Shown: one piece after another, positions 47,433 through 57,939 of the stretch
How the letters are laid out: every line of letters starts with the position of its first letter
Numbering within the stretch: the first letter of the stretch is position 1
Origin: Oceaniglobus trochenteri
Lineage (GTDB): Bacteria > Pseudomonadota > Alphaproteobacteria > Rhodobacterales > Rhodobacteraceae
Assembly: GCF_020529025.1 (NCBI RefSeq)
Contig: NZ_JACNMM010000003.1
Coordinates: 186,001 to 250,000 of the forward strand
DNA length: 64,000 nt
Direction: 5' to 3'
Translations under genes and position numbers: made by a program
The notes under the pieces: generated by a model
The model's input: the letters and a program-made list of their open reading frames with translations, nothing else
The model's database searches: none
What the model was told of the DNA's origin: nothing

Positions 47433-49019
47433 ATGACGCTTCAGGTTGTAGGAATGGCTGTGCTGGCCATGACTGCCGCCTTGATCGTGTCGTTCGGTGC
47501 GTTGATGGCGCTGAACGCATGGGACAGGTGGCGAATGGTGCAAGGCGCGGCGGCGGTCGATCCGGCGGGGTCGGCGGTGTCGTTCCTGTTCGATGGTCCG
47601 CAACTGGTGGATTACAGCCAGGCCGGGCAACTTCTGATGTCGTCCAGCGGGCGGGACATACAGGATTTCTCGGGCCTTGCCGGCCTTCTGGGGCAGCGGT
47701 TTCCCGACCTGGTGGACCAGCGCGACCGGCTGGGCCTTTTCGGACAGTGCAACCTCTATTCCGCCGACCGAAGCGAGATCGCAACGCTCAGCCGGCACCG
47801 CGACCGGCTTCGCCTTGCCCTGGCCGAGGTCGAGGCGCCGGGCGACCGCATCAGCCTGGACCGCCCGACCCTGCTTTCGATCGAGCGTGAGCTGGGCAAT
47901 CTGCGCGACACCACCGAGAACATGCCCTTCCTTGTCTGGCGCCAGGATGGCGAGGGCAACATCACCTGGGTCAACCGCGCCTATCTTGACACCTGCAGGG
48001 CCCATGGCGATCCGGCGCGCCTGGGGGTCTGGCCGCCGATCCGCCTGTTCGACATCGACATGGGGCAGATCGCCACTGCCCAGCGCCAGAGGCTGACCAC
48101 AAAGGGCGACGCGCCCGACCGGTGGTTCCAGTTCCATATCACGCCGCTGGGGGATGAATTCCTGATCTCGGGGATGAATGTCGACACCGTGGTCAAGGCC
48201 GAGGAATCGCAGCGCACCTTCGTTCAGACCCTGTCGAAGACATTTGCCGATCTGCCCGTCGGTCTTGCCGTCTTCACCCGCGACCGGCGGCTGGCCCTGT
48301 TCAACCCGGCCCTTGCCGACCTGACGACGCTGGCCCCCGAAAAGCTGATCATGCGGCCCACGATCTTCGGGTTCTTCGACATGCTGCGCGATCTTCAGAT
48401 GATGCCCGAACCCAAGGACTACAACTCGTGGCGCGAACAGATCGTCGATCTCGAGGCATCGGCGGCCAATGGCACCTACCGCGACACATGGCACCTGCCC
48501 TTCGGGCGCACCTTCCGCGTGACGGGCCGCCCGCAGATCGATGGCGCCGTCGCGCTGCTGTTCGAGGATATCAGCGACGAAATCGGGATGAGCCGCCGCT
48601 TCCGCACCGAGCTTGAGATCGGGCAATCGGTGCTGGATAGCCTGGAGGACGGCCTGGCCGTCTTTACCCCCAACGGCGTGCTGACCCTGACCAATGCCGC
48701 CTACGACAGCTTGTGGAAGACGGAAACGCGCGAAGGGCTGGACACGCCCTATGTCGATGATGCCACGCGCCATTGGGCCGCGCTCAGCGCGCCCAGCGCC
48801 ATCTGGGGCGAGGTGCGCGATTACATCCTGTCGGACCGTCGCGGCGAGGCATGGATGGGCGAGGCGATGCTTCTGGATGGCCGGCCGATCCGCGCCACGC
48901 TCAGCCCGGTCGTGGGGGGGTCGACCCTTGCGCGCTTTGAAATATGCACCGACCGGATGAAGCCGATCCGCCCGACACAGCCCGTCGCCCGCAGCAGGCG
49001 GGCCACACAGGGCGCCTGA
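47433..49019 (+). CDS. Membrane-anchored multi-PAS signalling protein (DivL-like candidate)
   Basis: 528 aa. One N-terminal membrane helix (about residues 5-27) and a linker with coiled-coil tendency (about 130-155) are followed by PAS-like segments. These start near ENMPFLVWRQDGEGNITWVNRAYLD (about 163), FADLPVGLAVFTRDRRLALFNPA (about 270) and LDSLEDGLAVFTPNGVLTLTNAA (about 398). No histidine-kinase ATPase domain follows. In Rhodobacter-type bacteria a kinase-less PAS protein related to Caulobacter DivL acts on the CckA-ChpT-CtrA pathway; this gene may be that protein. The CtrA site just upstream supports a link. The identity is an inference. Confidence 0.82.
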   Translation: MTLQVVGMAVLAMTAALIVSFGALMALNAWDRWRMVQGAAAVDPAGSAVSFLFDGPQLVDYSQAGQLLMSSSGRDIQDFSGLAGLLGQRFPDLVDQRDRLGLFGQCNLYSADRSEIATLSRHRDRLRLALAEVEAPGDRISLDRPTLLSIERELGNLRDTTENMPFLVWRQDGEGNITWVNRAYLDTCRAHGDPARLGVWPPIRLFDIDMGQIATAQRQRLTTKGDAPDRWFQFHITPLGDEFLISGMNVDTVVKAEESQRTFVQTLSKTFADLPVGLAVFTRDRRLALFNPALADLTTLAPEKLIMRPTIFGFFDMLRDLQMMPEPKDYNSWREQIVDLEASAANGTYRDTWHLPFGRTFRVTGRPQIDGAVALLFEDISDEIGMSRRFRTELEIGQSVLDSLEDGLAVFTPNGVLTLTNAAYDSLWKTETREGLDTPYVDDATRHWAALSAPSAIWGEVRDYILSDRRGEAWMGEAMLLDGRPIRATLSPVVGGSTLARFEICTDRMKPIRPTQPVARSRRATQGA

Positions 49020-49060
49020 TCCGGCTTGCGATGGCGCCAGCGCGGCGGCAAGGTGGCGCC

Positions 49061-49543
49061 ATGTTCGATCTTCGCCTCACCACCGCTTCGCCCGCGCAGA
49101 CCGCCGATCTGGCCGCCGACCTTGCCCGCCTGCTTTCGCCGGGGGACGTGGTGTTGTTGCAGGGGCCCATCGGGGCCGGGAAAACCCACCTGGCCCGCAG
49201 CCTGATCCGGGTCTTGCAGGGGCCGGACATGGCCGAGGACATCCCCTCGCCCACGTTCACGCTGGTGCAGACCTATGACACCCCCCGGGGCGAGGTCTGG
49301 CATGCCGATCTCTATCGCCTGACCGATCTGACCGAGGTGCTGGAACTGGGCCTGGACGAGGCTTTCGAGACCGCGATCTGCCTTGTGGAATGGCCCGACC
49401 GGCTGGGCGATGCGGCACCGGAAGATGCCCTGACCATCACCCTTGCCCCTGCGGGCGAAACCGAACGCGCAATCGCGGTGTCCGGCTCGGCCGATTGGGC
49501 CGCGCGGATGGCGGATCTTGCCGCCAGATGGGCCGCCCCGTGA
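49061..49543 (+). CDS. tsaE: tRNA t6A biosynthesis ATPase TsaE
   Basis: 160-aa cytoplasmic P-loop ATPase needed with TsaD and TsaB for t6A37 in tRNA. Walker A is [14 protein letters not shown] (about 32-45); [20 protein letters not shown] and [11 protein letters not shown] are family motifs. ATG 49061 follows the PAS gene by 41 bp. It overlaps the start of the nucleotidyltransferase gene. Confidence 0.95.
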   Translation: MFDLRLTTASPAQTADLAADLARLLSPGDVVLLQGPIGAGKTHLARSLIRVLQGPDMAEDIPSPTFTLVQTYDTPRGEVWHADLYRLTDLTEVLELGLDEAFETAICLVEWPDRLGDAAPEDALTITLAPAGETERAIAVSGSADWAARMADLAARWAAP

Positions 49544-50226
49544 CCGGTGACCTTCCGGCCGTCATGGTCTTTGCCGCCGGCCTTGGAACACGGATGGCCC
49601 CGCTGACCCGGACCATGCCCAAACCGATGGTGCCCGTGGCCGGACGCCCCCTGATCGACCATGCGCTGGCGCTTTGCGATGGCTTCGCGCGGCGGGTCGT
49701 GAACCTGCACCACATGGGCGATCAGCTGGCCCGCCATCTTGCGGGGCGCGATGTTCTTCTGTCGTGGGAAACCGATGGGCTGCGCGATACCGGGGGCGGG
49801 CTGCGCCAGGCCCTGCCGCTTCTTCGGGCCGAAACGGTGGCCACCCTGAACACCGATGCCGTCTGGACCGGCGCCAACCCCTTTCAGGCGCTTCGCACCG
49901 CCTGGGCCCCCGACAGGATGGACGCGCTTTTGCTGGTGATCCCTGCCAGCCGGGCGCAGGGGCATGGCGGGGCGGGCGATTTCGCCCGCGCCGCCAATGG
50001 CAGCTTGCGCCGGGGTGGCCACCTGGTGTTCACCGGCGCGCAGATCATCAAGACCGCGCTTCTTGACGGGATCGAGGGCGATGCCTTCTCTCTCAACCTG
50101 GCGTGGAACATCGCCGCGTCGCGCCATCGGCTGTTCGGTGTGGAACATTCCGGCGGATGGTGCGATGTGGGGCATCCCGCCGCCATTCCCCTGGCCGAAG
50201 AACTGCTGAGCGCCCCCCATGTTTGA
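49528..50226 (+). CDS. Sugar-phosphate nucleotidyltransferase (MurU / mannose-1-phosphate guanylyltransferase type)
   Basis: About 232 aa. The nucleotide-binding loop [20 protein letters not shown] is diagnostic, followed by [24 protein letters not shown] and NTDAVWTG. The short, single-domain size resembles MurU (MurNAc-1-phosphate uridylyltransferase of the cell-wall recycling pathway), but a mannose-1-phosphate specificity is possible. ATG 49528 is given; GTG 49540, which makes a GTGA overlap with tsaE, is as plausible. It overlaps the start of addB by eight bases. Confidence 0.9.
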   Translation: MGRPVTGDLPAVMVFAAGLGTRMAPLTRTMPKPMVPVAGRPLIDHALALCDGFARRVVNLHHMGDQLARHLAGRDVLLSWETDGLRDTGGGLRQALPLLRAETVATLNTDAVWTGANPFQALRTAWAPDRMDALLLVIPASRAQGHGGAGDFARAANGSLRRGGHLVFTGAQIIKTALLDGIEGDAFSLNLAWNIAASRHRLFGVEHSGGWCDVGHPAAIPLAEELLSAPHV

Positions 50227-53173
50227 CCCCCAGGATCACCCCCGCGTCCTTGCCCTGCCCCCCGGCGCGGATTTTCCCGCGCAACTGGTCGCCGGGCTGA
50301 AATCGCGCCTTTCGGGCCAACCGCCCGAAGCCATGGCAAGGGTCGAACTGGTGCTGAACACCACGCGGATGCGCCGCCGGGTCACGGCCCTGTTCCAGCA
50401 GGAACAGGCGCTGTTGCTGCCCCGGTTGCGGCTGCTGACCGACCTGGCCACGCAGGTGCCGCTGGCCGGGCTGAAACCGCCCGTGTCGCCCCTGCGCCGC
50501 CGCCTGGAACTGGCCCAGCTGATTTCCGGCCTGATCGCCCGCGACGAAACCCTGGCCCCCCGCGCGGCCGTCTTCGAACTGGCCGACAGCCTGGCCGGGT
50601 TGATGGATGAAATGCAGGGCGAAGGCGTGCCGCCTGAGGTATTGCAGAACCTGGATGTGAGCGACGAATCCGGCCATTGGGCGCGCAGCCTGTCGTTCAT
50701 TTCCATCGTCCAGCCCTATTTCGATACCGAAGGCGCCCCCGATGCCGAAACCCGCCAGCGCCGCGCGATCGAGGCCCTGATCGAAGGCTGGCAGGTGGCA
50801 CCGCCCGAACACCCTGTCATCCTGGCCGGATCGACCGGGTCACGCGGGGCGACGGCGCTGCTGATGGCGGCGGTGGCGCGCCTGCCCCAGGGCGCTGTCG
50901 TGCTGCCCGGGTTCGATTTCGAAATGCCCGCCGCGATCTGGGATAATCTCGACGATGCGCTGGTGTCCGAGGATCACCCCCAGTTCCGCTTTGCCCGCCT
51001 GATGCAATCGCTGAACCTGCGCCCCGACCAGATCGCCCGCTGGAGCGATCACGACCCGCAACAGCCGCGCAACCGGCTGGTGTCGCTGGCCCTGCGCCCG
51101 GCCCCGGTGACCGATCAGTGGATGCACGAAGGCCCGATGCTGGGCGATCTGTCGCTGGCCACCCGCAACATCGCCCTGATCGAGGCCCAGACCCCCCGGC
51201 AAGAGGCGCTGGCCATCGCCCTGCGCCTGCGCCAGGCCGCCGAAGACGGCCAGACCGCCGCGCTGATCACGCCTGACCGGATGCTGACCCGCCAGGTGAC
51301 GGCGGCGCTTGACCGCTGGTCACTGACCCCCGATGACAGCGCCGGGCGGCCGCTGCACCTTTCAGCCCCGGGGCGGTTCCTGCGCCATGTGGCCGCCCTG
51401 TTCGGTGAGCGGTTGACGGCCGAACCGCTGCTGACCCTGCTGAAACACCCGATCTGCAACACCGGCAGCGCCGAACGCGGCCCCCACCTGCGCCTGACCC
51501 GCGAGTTGGAACTGTGGCTGCGCCGCAAGGGGCCGCCCTTCCTGACGCCGCAAACCCTGACCTCTTGGGCCGCCGAAACCGAAACCCCCGAGGCTCTGGC
51601 CTGGGCGAACTGGCTGGCCGATCTGCTGGCGGGGCTTGAAGATGTGGCCACCCGCCCCCTGACCGAACACCTGGATCAACACATTTCGGTGGCCGAGCGT
51701 CTGTCGTCTGGCCCCGATGGCCACGCCGGCGAGTTGTGGCTGAAGGATGCCGGCATCGCCGCGCTGCGCCAGGTGGATGCCCTGCGCGCCGAGGCCGGGC
51801 ATGGCGGCGATATGGGGCCGCGCGAATACCAGGCGCTGTTCCTGACCGTGATCACCGGCGAGGTGCGCGAACCGCTGGCCGCACATCCCGGCATCATGAT
51901 CTGGGGCACGCTCGAAGCGCGGGTGCAGGGCGCCGACCTGGTGATCCTGGGCGGGCTGAACGATGGTGTCTGGCCCGAACTGCCCGCCCCCGACCCCTGG
52001 CTGAACCGGCGGATGCGCCAGCAGGCCGGGTTGTTGCTGCCCGAACGGCGTGTCGGGCTGTCGGCCCACGATTTCCAACAGGCCATCGCCGCCCCCGAGG
52101 TGGTGCTGACCCGCGCCACCCGCGACGCCGAGGCCGAAACCGTCGTGTCGCGCTGGCTGAACCGGATGACCAACCTGCTGAGCGGGCTGCCCGACACCGG
52201 CGGACCCCAAGCGCTGGTCGGGATGCGGACCAGGGGGCGCACATGGCTGGACATGGCCCGCGCTGTCGAGGCGAACTTTGCCCCCGTGGCGCCCGAACCC
52301 CGCCCCTCGCCCCGCCCGCCCGTGGCGGCACGGCCGAAACAGCTTTCGGTGACGCAGATCAAGACGCTGATCCGCGATCCCTATGCCATCTATGCCCGCC
52401 ATGTGCTGGGGCTGCGCCCGCTTGATCCGCTGCGCCAGGCGCCCGACGCGCCCCTGCGCGGTACGGTCATTCACGCGATCTTCGAAGAGTTCATCCGCGC
52501 CTGCCCCGACCCCTCGGCACCCGATGCCCGCGACCTGCTGATCGGCATCGCCCGCGATACCCTGGAAATCGAGGTGCCCTGGCCCACCGCCCGGCGCATC
52601 TGGATGGCCAAGCTGGGCCGCGTGATCGACTGGTTCCTGAACGGCGAGATCGAGAGGCGCCAGCAAGCCACGCCGCTTCTTTCCATGCTGGAGGGCAAGG
52701 GCGCCCTGCCCCTGCCCGACCCCGAATTCACCCTGACCGGCAAGGCCGACCGTTTCGACCTGCGCGAGGATGGCACGCTGGTGATCTACGATTACAAGAC
52801 CGGCACACCGCCCAGTGCCGCCGAGATGCAGTATTTCGACAAACAACTGCTGCTTGAGGCCGCCATGGCCGAAGCGGGCGCCTTCGAGGGGCTGGCACCG
52901 CGCCGCGTGGCCGAGGTGGCCTATATCGGGCTGGGGTCGAAACCCGCCTTCGCGCCCCTGGCCCTGCGCGATCACGGCGCCAAGGTGGTGCTGGACCCCG
53001 ATCAGACCATTGCCGAACTGGGCAAGCTGCTGAACGCCTATGCCCGCCGCAACCGCGGCTACACCAGCCGCCGCGCCATGCACAAGACATGGAATACGGG
53101 CGACTACGATCACCTTGCCCGTTTCGGAGAATGGGACGAAAGCCAGCCCCCCGAACCGGAGGACGTGGGATGA
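50219..53173 (+). CDS. addB: Double-strand break repair protein AddB (alphaproteobacterial)
   Basis: 984-aa subunit of the AddAB helicase-nuclease that resects DNA ends for RecA. The N-terminal half is an inactivated helicase fold without a Walker A motif, as usual for the alphaproteobacterial type. The C-terminal RecB-like nuclease has LTGKADRFD and the catalytic [11 protein letters not shown], then [11 protein letters not shown] see no cysteines bracketing the nuclease that could bind an iron-sulfur cluster, unlike Bacillus AddB. Overlaps addA by ATGA. Confidence 0.95.
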   Translation: MFDPQDHPRVLALPPGADFPAQLVAGLKSRLSGQPPEAMARVELVLNTTRMRRRVTALFQQEQALLLPRLRLLTDLATQVPLAGLKPPVSPLRRRLELAQLISGLIARDETLAPRAAVFELADSLAGLMDEMQGEGVPPEVLQNLDVSDESGHWARSLSFISIVQPYFDTEGAPDAETRQRRAIEALIEGWQVAPPEHPVILAGSTGSRGATALLMAAVARLPQGAVVLPGFDFEMPAAIWDNLDDALVSEDHPQFRFARLMQSLNLRPDQIARWSDHDPQQPRNRLVSLALRPAPVTDQWMHEGPMLGDLSLATRNIALIEAQTPRQEALAIALRLRQAAEDGQTAALITPDRMLTRQVTAALDRWSLTPDDSAGRPLHLSAPGRFLRHVAALFGERLTAEPLLTLLKHPICNTGSAERGPHLRLTRELELWLRRKGPPFLTPQTLTSWAAETETPEALAWANWLADLLAGLEDVATRPLTEHLDQHISVAERLSSGPDGHAGELWLKDAGIAALRQVDALRAEAGHGGDMGPREYQALFLTVITGEVREPLAAHPGIMIWGTLEARVQGADLVILGGLNDGVWPELPAPDPWLNRRMRQQAGLLLPERRVGLSAHDFQQAIAAPEVVLTRATRDAEAETVVSRWLNRMTNLLSGLPDTGGPQALVGMRTRGRTWLDMARAVEANFAPVAPEPRPSPRPPVAARPKQLSVTQIKTLIRDPYAIYARHVLGLRPLDPLRQAPDAPLRGTVIHAIFEEFIRACPDPSAPDARDLLIGIARDTLEIEVPWPTARRIWMAKLGRVIDWFLNGEIERRQQATPLLSMLEGKGALPLPDPEFTLTGKADRFDLREDGTLVIYDYKTGTPPSAAEMQYFDKQLLLEAAMAEAGAFEGLAPRRVAEVAYIGLGSKPAFAPLALRDHGAKVVLDPDQTIAELGKLLNAYARRNRGYTSRRAMHKTWNTGDYDHLARFGEWDESQPPEPEDVG

Positions 53174-56100
53174 CCGCCCCGAACGAAGCCACCGCCCGCC
53201 AGATCCAGGCCGCCCGCCCCGGCACCTCGACCTGGCTTTCGGCCAATGCCGGGTCGGGCAAGACGCGGGTTCTGACCGACCGTGTGGCGCGGCTTTTGCT
53301 GGATGGCGCGTCGCCGCAGAACATCCTTTGTCTGACCTATACCAAGGCCGCCGCATCCGAGATGCAGAACCGCCTGTTCAAGCGGCTGGGCGAATGGGCG
53401 ATGACCAGCGACACCGCCCTTCTGGGCAAGCTGCGCGACCTTGGCGTCGAAGGCACGCTTTCGCCCGAACGACTGGGCCTGGCGCGCACGCTGTTCGCCC
53501 GCGCCATCGAAACGCCCGGCGGGCTGAAGATTCAGACGATCCATTCGTTCTGCGCCTCGCTTCTGCGCCGCTTCCCGCTTGAGGCCGGGGTGTCGCCGCA
53601 ATTCACCGAGATGGACGAACGCGCCGCCCAGCTTCTGACCGCCGAGATCGTCGAGGAAATGGCCGATACCCTGGCCCCCGATATCATCGACGAGGTGGCC
53701 CGCCACTATACCGCCGAGGATTTCTCGGCCCTCACCGCCGAGATCGCCAAGCACCGCGACAGCTTTGCCGCGATGCAGGACGACACGGCCATCCGGGCGC
53801 AGTTCGGCCTGCCTGACGGGTTGACCACCGACAGCCTGCTTTCCGCCGTTCTGGGCGAGGGTGAGATTGCCCTGCTGGGCCGGGTTGCCAGGGTGATGGC
53901 AGGCGGCACCGTAACCGACGCGAAGAACGCCGCCATCCTGGCCGAGGTGGCAAAGGCCCCCGTCACGCTTGACAGCCTGGCCAGACTGGAAGGCGCGATG
54001 TTGTTCGGATCGGGCGCCAAGGCGCCCTTCGGGGCCAAGGTCGGAACCTTTCCCACCAAGAAGACGCAAGGCGCCATCGCCGAGGATCTGGATGATCTGA
54101 ACGACCTGATGCTGCGCATCGAAGACGCGCGCGAAACGCGTCTGGCCCTTCTGGCCGCGCAGAAATCCATCGCCCTGCACCGCTTTGCCCGGGCCTTCCT
54201 GCCGCTTTACGAGGCGCGGAAGCTGGCGCGCGGCTGGCTGGATTTCGAGGATCTGATCCTCAAGGCGCGGGCGCTGATGACCGACCCCGCCGTCGCGGCC
54301 TGGGTGCTTTACCGGCTGGATGGCGGCATCGACCACGTCCTGGTGGACGAGGCGCAGGACACCAGCCCCGAACAATGGCGCGTGATCGAGCTGTTGACCC
54401 AGGAATTCACCGCCGGGGTGGGCGCACGCGAACCGGGCGAACGGTCGCTGTTCGTGGTGGGGGATCGCAAGCAGTCGATCTATTCATTCCAGGGCGCCGA
54501 CCCCGAGGCGTTCTCGCGGATGTTCGATCTGTTCCGCGAAAGGCTGGACGGGTCGGCGCCACTGCAACGGCTGGAACTGCAACATTCGTTCCGGTCGTCC
54601 GCCGCGGTCCTTACGGCGGTGGATGCGGTGTTTCACGGTGACGGCGACGGCCCGCTTGACCTGGCCTCGAACCACCGGGCCTTTCACGAAGACCTGCCGG
54701 GCCGTGTCGATCTGTGGCCGATCATCGAAACCGAAGACACCCCCGAAGAGGCGGAATGGCACGATCCGGTGGATCGGGTCAGCCCCGGGGCCGCCGATGT
54801 GAAACTGGCCCAGACCATCGCCGACGAAATCCACCGCCTGATCTCGACGGGCGAGACCATTCCCGGCGAAAAAGGAACGCGGCGCCGGGTGCAGCCCGGC
54901 GATTTCCTGATCCTCGTGCAGCGGCGCAAGCGGTTGTTCACCGAGATCATCCGCGCCTGCAAGCAGCGCAACCTGGATATCGCCGGGGCCGACCGCCTGA
55001 AACTGGGGGCCGAACTGGCGGTGCGCGATCTGCGTGCCCTGCTGGCCTTTCTGGCCACCCCCGAAGACAGCCTGTCCCTGGCCGCCGCCCTGCGTTCGCC
55101 GCTCTTCGGCTGGCGCGAGGGGCAGCTTTACGATCTGGCCGCCGGGCGCAGCGAAACCTACCTGTGGGAAACCCTGCGCCGCGCCGGGGCCGCCTATCCG
55201 GCGACCATGGACATTCTCAGGGATCTTCGCGCCAGTGCCGATTTCCTGCGGCCGTTCGATCTGCTGGAACGCATCCTGCTGCGCCACGGGGGCCGCGCGA
55301 ACCTTCTGGCGCGGCTTGGCCCCGAGGCGCAGGACGGGCTGGATGAACTGCTGAACCAGGCGCTGGCCTACGAGAGGATGGACATTCCCAGCCTCACCGG
55401 ATTTCTGGCCTGGCTGGATGCCGATGACGTCGAGGTCAAGCGCCAGGCCGACAGTGCCGGCAACCGCATTCGCGTGATGTCGGTGCATGGGGCCAAGGGG
55501 CTTGAGGCGCCGATCGTGATCCTGCCCGACACCCTGCGCGCCAAATCCGACGTGCGCGATCAGCTTTTCCCGGCCGAGGACGGCACGCTGTTGTGGCGCA
55601 CGGCGGCCGACGACATGCCCGAGGTTCTGGCCCAGTCGAAGGCCGGGATGGTCGCCGCCGACGATGCCGAACGGGCGCGGCTGCTTTACGTGGCGATGAC
55701 GCGGGCCGAAACCTGGCTGATCGTCTGCGGGGCGGGCAAGCCGGTCAGCCCTTCGTGGTACGAGGCGGTGCAGACCGGGTTGGAAAGCCTCACCGCCCTG
55801 CCCTGCCCCTTTCCCACCGGCGAGGGGCTGCGCCTTGCCCATGGCGCATGGGAGTCAGGCGCGCTGGTCGATCTGCCGCCCCCCTCGGCCAATGCGGCGG
55901 CCCTGCCCGACTGGCTGGACCGCGCCGCGCCCCCGGTGCCCGAGGTGACGTTGTTGAACCCGTCAAAGCTGGGCGGGGCCAAGGTTCTGTTCGGCGACGC
56001 CGGGGAACAGGACAGCGAGGCGGCGAAGGAACGCGGCACCGCGCTTCACCTGCTGCTGGAACATCTGCCCGCCCTGCCCGAGGCCGATTGGGAAACCGCC

Positions 56101-56517
56101 GCGGCAAGCCTTCTGGATGGTGCACGGGCGGGCGAACTTCTGCCCGAGGTGCGCGCCATCCTCACCGCGCCCGACCTGGCGCACCTGTTCCGGCCCGGCA
56201 CCCTGGCCGAAGTGGCCATCACCGCCGAACTGCCCGAACGCGACGGTGAGCGGATGTTCGGTACCATCGACCGGCTGATCCTTGGCGAGGATTCGATGCT
56301 GGCGGTGGATTTCAAATCCAACGCCCTGGTGCCCGACACCCCGGCCCAGGTGCCCGACGGGCTGTTGCGGCAGATGGGCGCCTATGCCGCCGCCCTGCGC
56401 GCCGTCTATCCCGACCGCCGGATCGACACCGCGATCCTGTGGACGACAACCGCCCGCCTGATGCCCCTGCCGCACGACATCGTGAGTGCCGCCCTGCAAA
56501 GGGCCACGACATCTTGA
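53170..56517 (+). CDS. addA: Double-strand break repair helicase-nuclease AddA
   Basis: 1115-aa UvrD-type helicase with a C-terminal nuclease. Walker A is SANAGSGKTRVLTDRV (about residues 25-40); then come CLTYTKAAASEM, IQTIHSFCASLLRRFPLEA, VDEAQDTSPEQW (Walker B), VGDRKQSIYSFQGADP and VMSVHGAKGLEAPIV. The nuclease core is GTIDRLI and AVDFKSN near the C-terminus. ATG 53170 overlaps the addB stop. The complex repairs double-strand breaks and may recognise Chi-like sites. Confidence 0.97.
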   Translation: MTAPNEATARQIQAARPGTSTWLSANAGSGKTRVLTDRVARLLLDGASPQNILCLTYTKAAASEMQNRLFKRLGEWAMTSDTALLGKLRDLGVEGTLSPERLGLARTLFARAIETPGGLKIQTIHSFCASLLRRFPLEAGVSPQFTEMDERAAQLLTAEIVEEMADTLAPDIIDEVARHYTAEDFSALTAEIAKHRDSFAAMQDDTAIRAQFGLPDGLTTDSLLSAVLGEGEIALLGRVARVMAGGTVTDAKNAAILAEVAKAPVTLDSLARLEGAMLFGSGAKAPFGAKVGTFPTKKTQGAIAEDLDDLNDLMLRIEDARETRLALLAAQKSIALHRFARAFLPLYEARKLARGWLDFEDLILKARALMTDPAVAAWVLYRLDGGIDHVLVDEAQDTSPEQWRVIELLTQEFTAGVGAREPGERSLFVVGDRKQSIYSFQGADPEAFSRMFDLFRERLDGSAPLQRLELQHSFRSSAAVLTAVDAVFHGDGDGPLDLASNHRAFHEDLPGRVDLWPIIETEDTPEEAEWHDPVDRVSPGAADVKLAQTIADEIHRLISTGETIPGEKGTRRRVQPGDFLILVQRRKRLFTEIIRACKQRNLDIAGADRLKLGAELAVRDLRALLAFLATPEDSLSLAAALRSPLFGWREGQLYDLAAGRSETYLWETLRRAGAAYPATMDILRDLRASADFLRPFDLLERILLRHGGRANLLARLGPEAQDGLDELLNQALAYERMDIPSLTGFLAWLDADDVEVKRQADSAGNRIRVMSVHGAKGLEAPIVILPDTLRAKSDVRDQLFPAEDGTLLWRTAADDMPEVLAQSKAGMVAADDAERARLLYVAMTRAETWLIVCGAGKPVSPSWYEAVQTGLESLTALPCPFPTGEGLRLAHGAWESGALVDLPPPSANAAALPDWLDRAAPPVPEVTLLNPSKLGGAKVLFGDAGEQDSEAAKERGTALHLLLEHLPALPEADWETAAASLLDGARAGELLPEVRAILTAPDLAHLFRPGTLAEVAITAELPERDGERMFGTIDRLILGEDSMLAVDFKSNALVPDTPAQVPDGLLRQMGAYAAALRAVYPDRRIDTAILWTTTARLMPLPHDIVSAALQRATTS

Positions 56518-56575
56518 CGCCATGCCGGGCTGTCCATAGGTTTCGGCTTCAAATTCATCCGCTGGGAGACTATCC

Positions 56576-56896
56576 ATGGCAACCGTAGCCGTCACCGACG
56601 ACACCTTCGACGCCGAAGTGAAGCAATCCGACATTCCCGTGGTCGTCGACTTCTGGGCCGAATGGTGCGGCCCCTGCAAACAGATCGGCCCCGCGCTGGA
56701 AGAACTGAGCGATCAGTACGAAGGCAAGGTCAAGATCGTGAAGGTGAACGTCGACGAGAACCCGAATTCCCCCGCCCAGATGGGTGTGCGCGGCATTCCG
56801 GCCCTGTTCATGTTCAAGAACGGCGCAGTGGTGTCCAACAAGGTGGGCGCCGCCCCCAAGGCCGCGCTGGAAAGCTGGATCAAGGAAGAAATCTGA
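56576..56896 (+). CDS. trxA: Thioredoxin
   Basis: 106-aa cytoplasmic disulfide reductase with the active site WCGPCK (Cys31, Cys34), DFWAEW before it, and the cis-proline loop GIPALFMF. Standard full-length thioredoxin 1. It lies 58 bp after addA, with GGGAGA before the ATG, and is followed by a strong terminator. Confidence 0.98.
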   Translation: MATVAVTDDTFDAEVKQSDIPVVVDFWAEWCGPCKQIGPALEELSDQYEGKVKIVKVNVDENPNSPAQMGVRGIPALFMFKNGAVVSNKVGAAPKAALESWIKEEI

Positions 56897-56918
56897 GCGG
56901 GTTCACCTGCCGGATCAT

Positions 56919-56944
56919 GGGGCGCCTTGCGGGGCGCCCCTTTT
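56919..56944 (+). terminator. Rho-independent terminator after trxA
   Basis: GGGGCGCC (56919-56926) pairs with GGCGCCCC (56933-56940) around TTGCGG, followed by TTTT. It starts 22 bases after the trxA stop. The gene on the opposite strand ends just beyond it, so it may serve both. Confidence 0.9.
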
Positions 56945-56954
56945 CGTTTGCGCC

Positions 56955-57872
56955 CTATACCTGCCAGCCATGGCGCCGCACCGCCGCCAGAATCTGATCC
57001 TCGGCCTCGGGGGCGCCGGCGTTCAGCGTGTTCTGTTTCAGGAACCAGTAAAGATAGCGGGCAAAATCGGGCCGGTGATCTGCGATGGCGGCAAAGGCCG
57101 GGGCAATGCCGATGTCCTGCACGTTCAGCGCGACATGGTGAAAATCGATCCGCGCGAACAGGATCGCGGGCTTGTCCACCAGCCCGGCAAAAAGCGCCAC
57201 CGACGAATTCTGAGACACCACATAGGCACATCCGCGCAAAAGCGGCGCCATCTGGCCTGTCACCACGCTCAGGCGCCTGTCGCCCTCGCGCAGGGCGTCC
57301 AGCGCGGCAAGATCGCCCCTTGAATAGCTTTCCTTGGGGTGCAGCCCGGCAATGACCCGGCGATCGCCGCAATGGGCCAGGGTCTGGGCGATCATCTCGA
57401 CCGGGCTGCACATCTGAAAGCTGCGATGTTTGCGCAGCATGCCCTGAAGCGGAACATAGACGAAGCCCCCCGGTTCACGGGCCGTATCATCGCCCCCCAG
57501 AATGGCCTGGGCCTGGCGACGCTGAAACTGGCGCGCTTCCCCGGGTTCGACCGTTTCGGGATGGAAGGGCGCACGCGCCACCTCCCACTCCCAGCGTTTT
57601 GCCGATGCCTCGATCTGCCAGAAGGGCGCGGCATAGACGAGCCGCGTCGTAAGCGCATTTCGATGGAACGGCGCATCCATGTGGAACAGGGCATAGCCCG
57701 GCTGCACCGCCGAAAGCGCGCGGGCGGCGGGGGTGTTGCGACACAACCGCACCTCGACGCCCACGCGATCGAACGCTGCCCTCAACCTGTTGGTGAAGTT
57801 GTGTTTTCCCGCCTCGGCCCGGGCCACGAGATGTTCGTGGAAAAAGACGCGCAGCACCCGCTGTCCGCTCAA
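56955..57872 (-). CDS. Conserved hypothetical protein, capsule-polysaccharide-export-like
   Basis: 305 aa, soluble, no signal peptide. It shows a two-domain, glycosyltransferase-like pattern: HNFTNRLRAAFDRVGVEVRL near the start, YVPLQGMLRKHRSFQMCSP in the middle, VIAGLHPKESYS, and SQNSSVALFAGLVDKPAILF near the end. The last two resemble parts of capsule biosynthesis/export (KpsS-like) proteins. The call is tentative. It sits between trxA and hslV on the opposite strand and diverges from hslV. Confidence 0.78.
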   Translation of the reverse strand: MSGQRVLRVFFHEHLVARAEAGKHNFTNRLRAAFDRVGVEVRLCRNTPAARALSAVQPGYALFHMDAPFHRNALTTRLVYAAPFWQIEASAKRWEWEVARAPFHPETVEPGEARQFQRRQAQAILGGDDTAREPGGFVYVPLQGMLRKHRSFQMCSPVEMIAQTLAHCGDRRVIAGLHPKESYSRGDLAALDALREGDRRLSVVTGQMAPLLRGCAYVVSQNSSVALFAGLVDKPAILFARIDFHHVALNVQDIGIAPAFAAIADHRPDFARYLYWFLKQNTLNAGAPEAEDQILAAVRRHGWQV

Positions 57873-57889
57873 CTGTCACCCCCGTACGG

Positions 57890-57918
57890 TTGGCAAATAG
57901 GCTTGTTCCCTCCATATA
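57890..57918 (+). promoter_or_regulatory. Possible promoter of hslVU
   Basis: TTGGCA at 57890-57895 (5 of 6 to the sigma-70 -35 box) and CATATA at 57913-57918, 17 bases apart, lie upstream of the hslV start at 57940. The -10 match is weak and no clear sigma-32 element was found. Listed as a candidate only. Confidence 0.3.
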
Positions 57919-57939
57919 CCCGGAAACGGAGTAGAAAAT

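Noticed and set aside
51362-53356. 664-codon minus-strand frame over addB
   Set aside because: Antisense shadow of addB; Gly/His/Gln-rich with no motif.
57873-57939. Heat-shock (sigma-32) promoter before hslV
   Set aside because: CTTGTT and CCATAT occur but only a few bases apart, not at the 11-16 bp spacing needed; only a weak sigma-70-like pair was kept.
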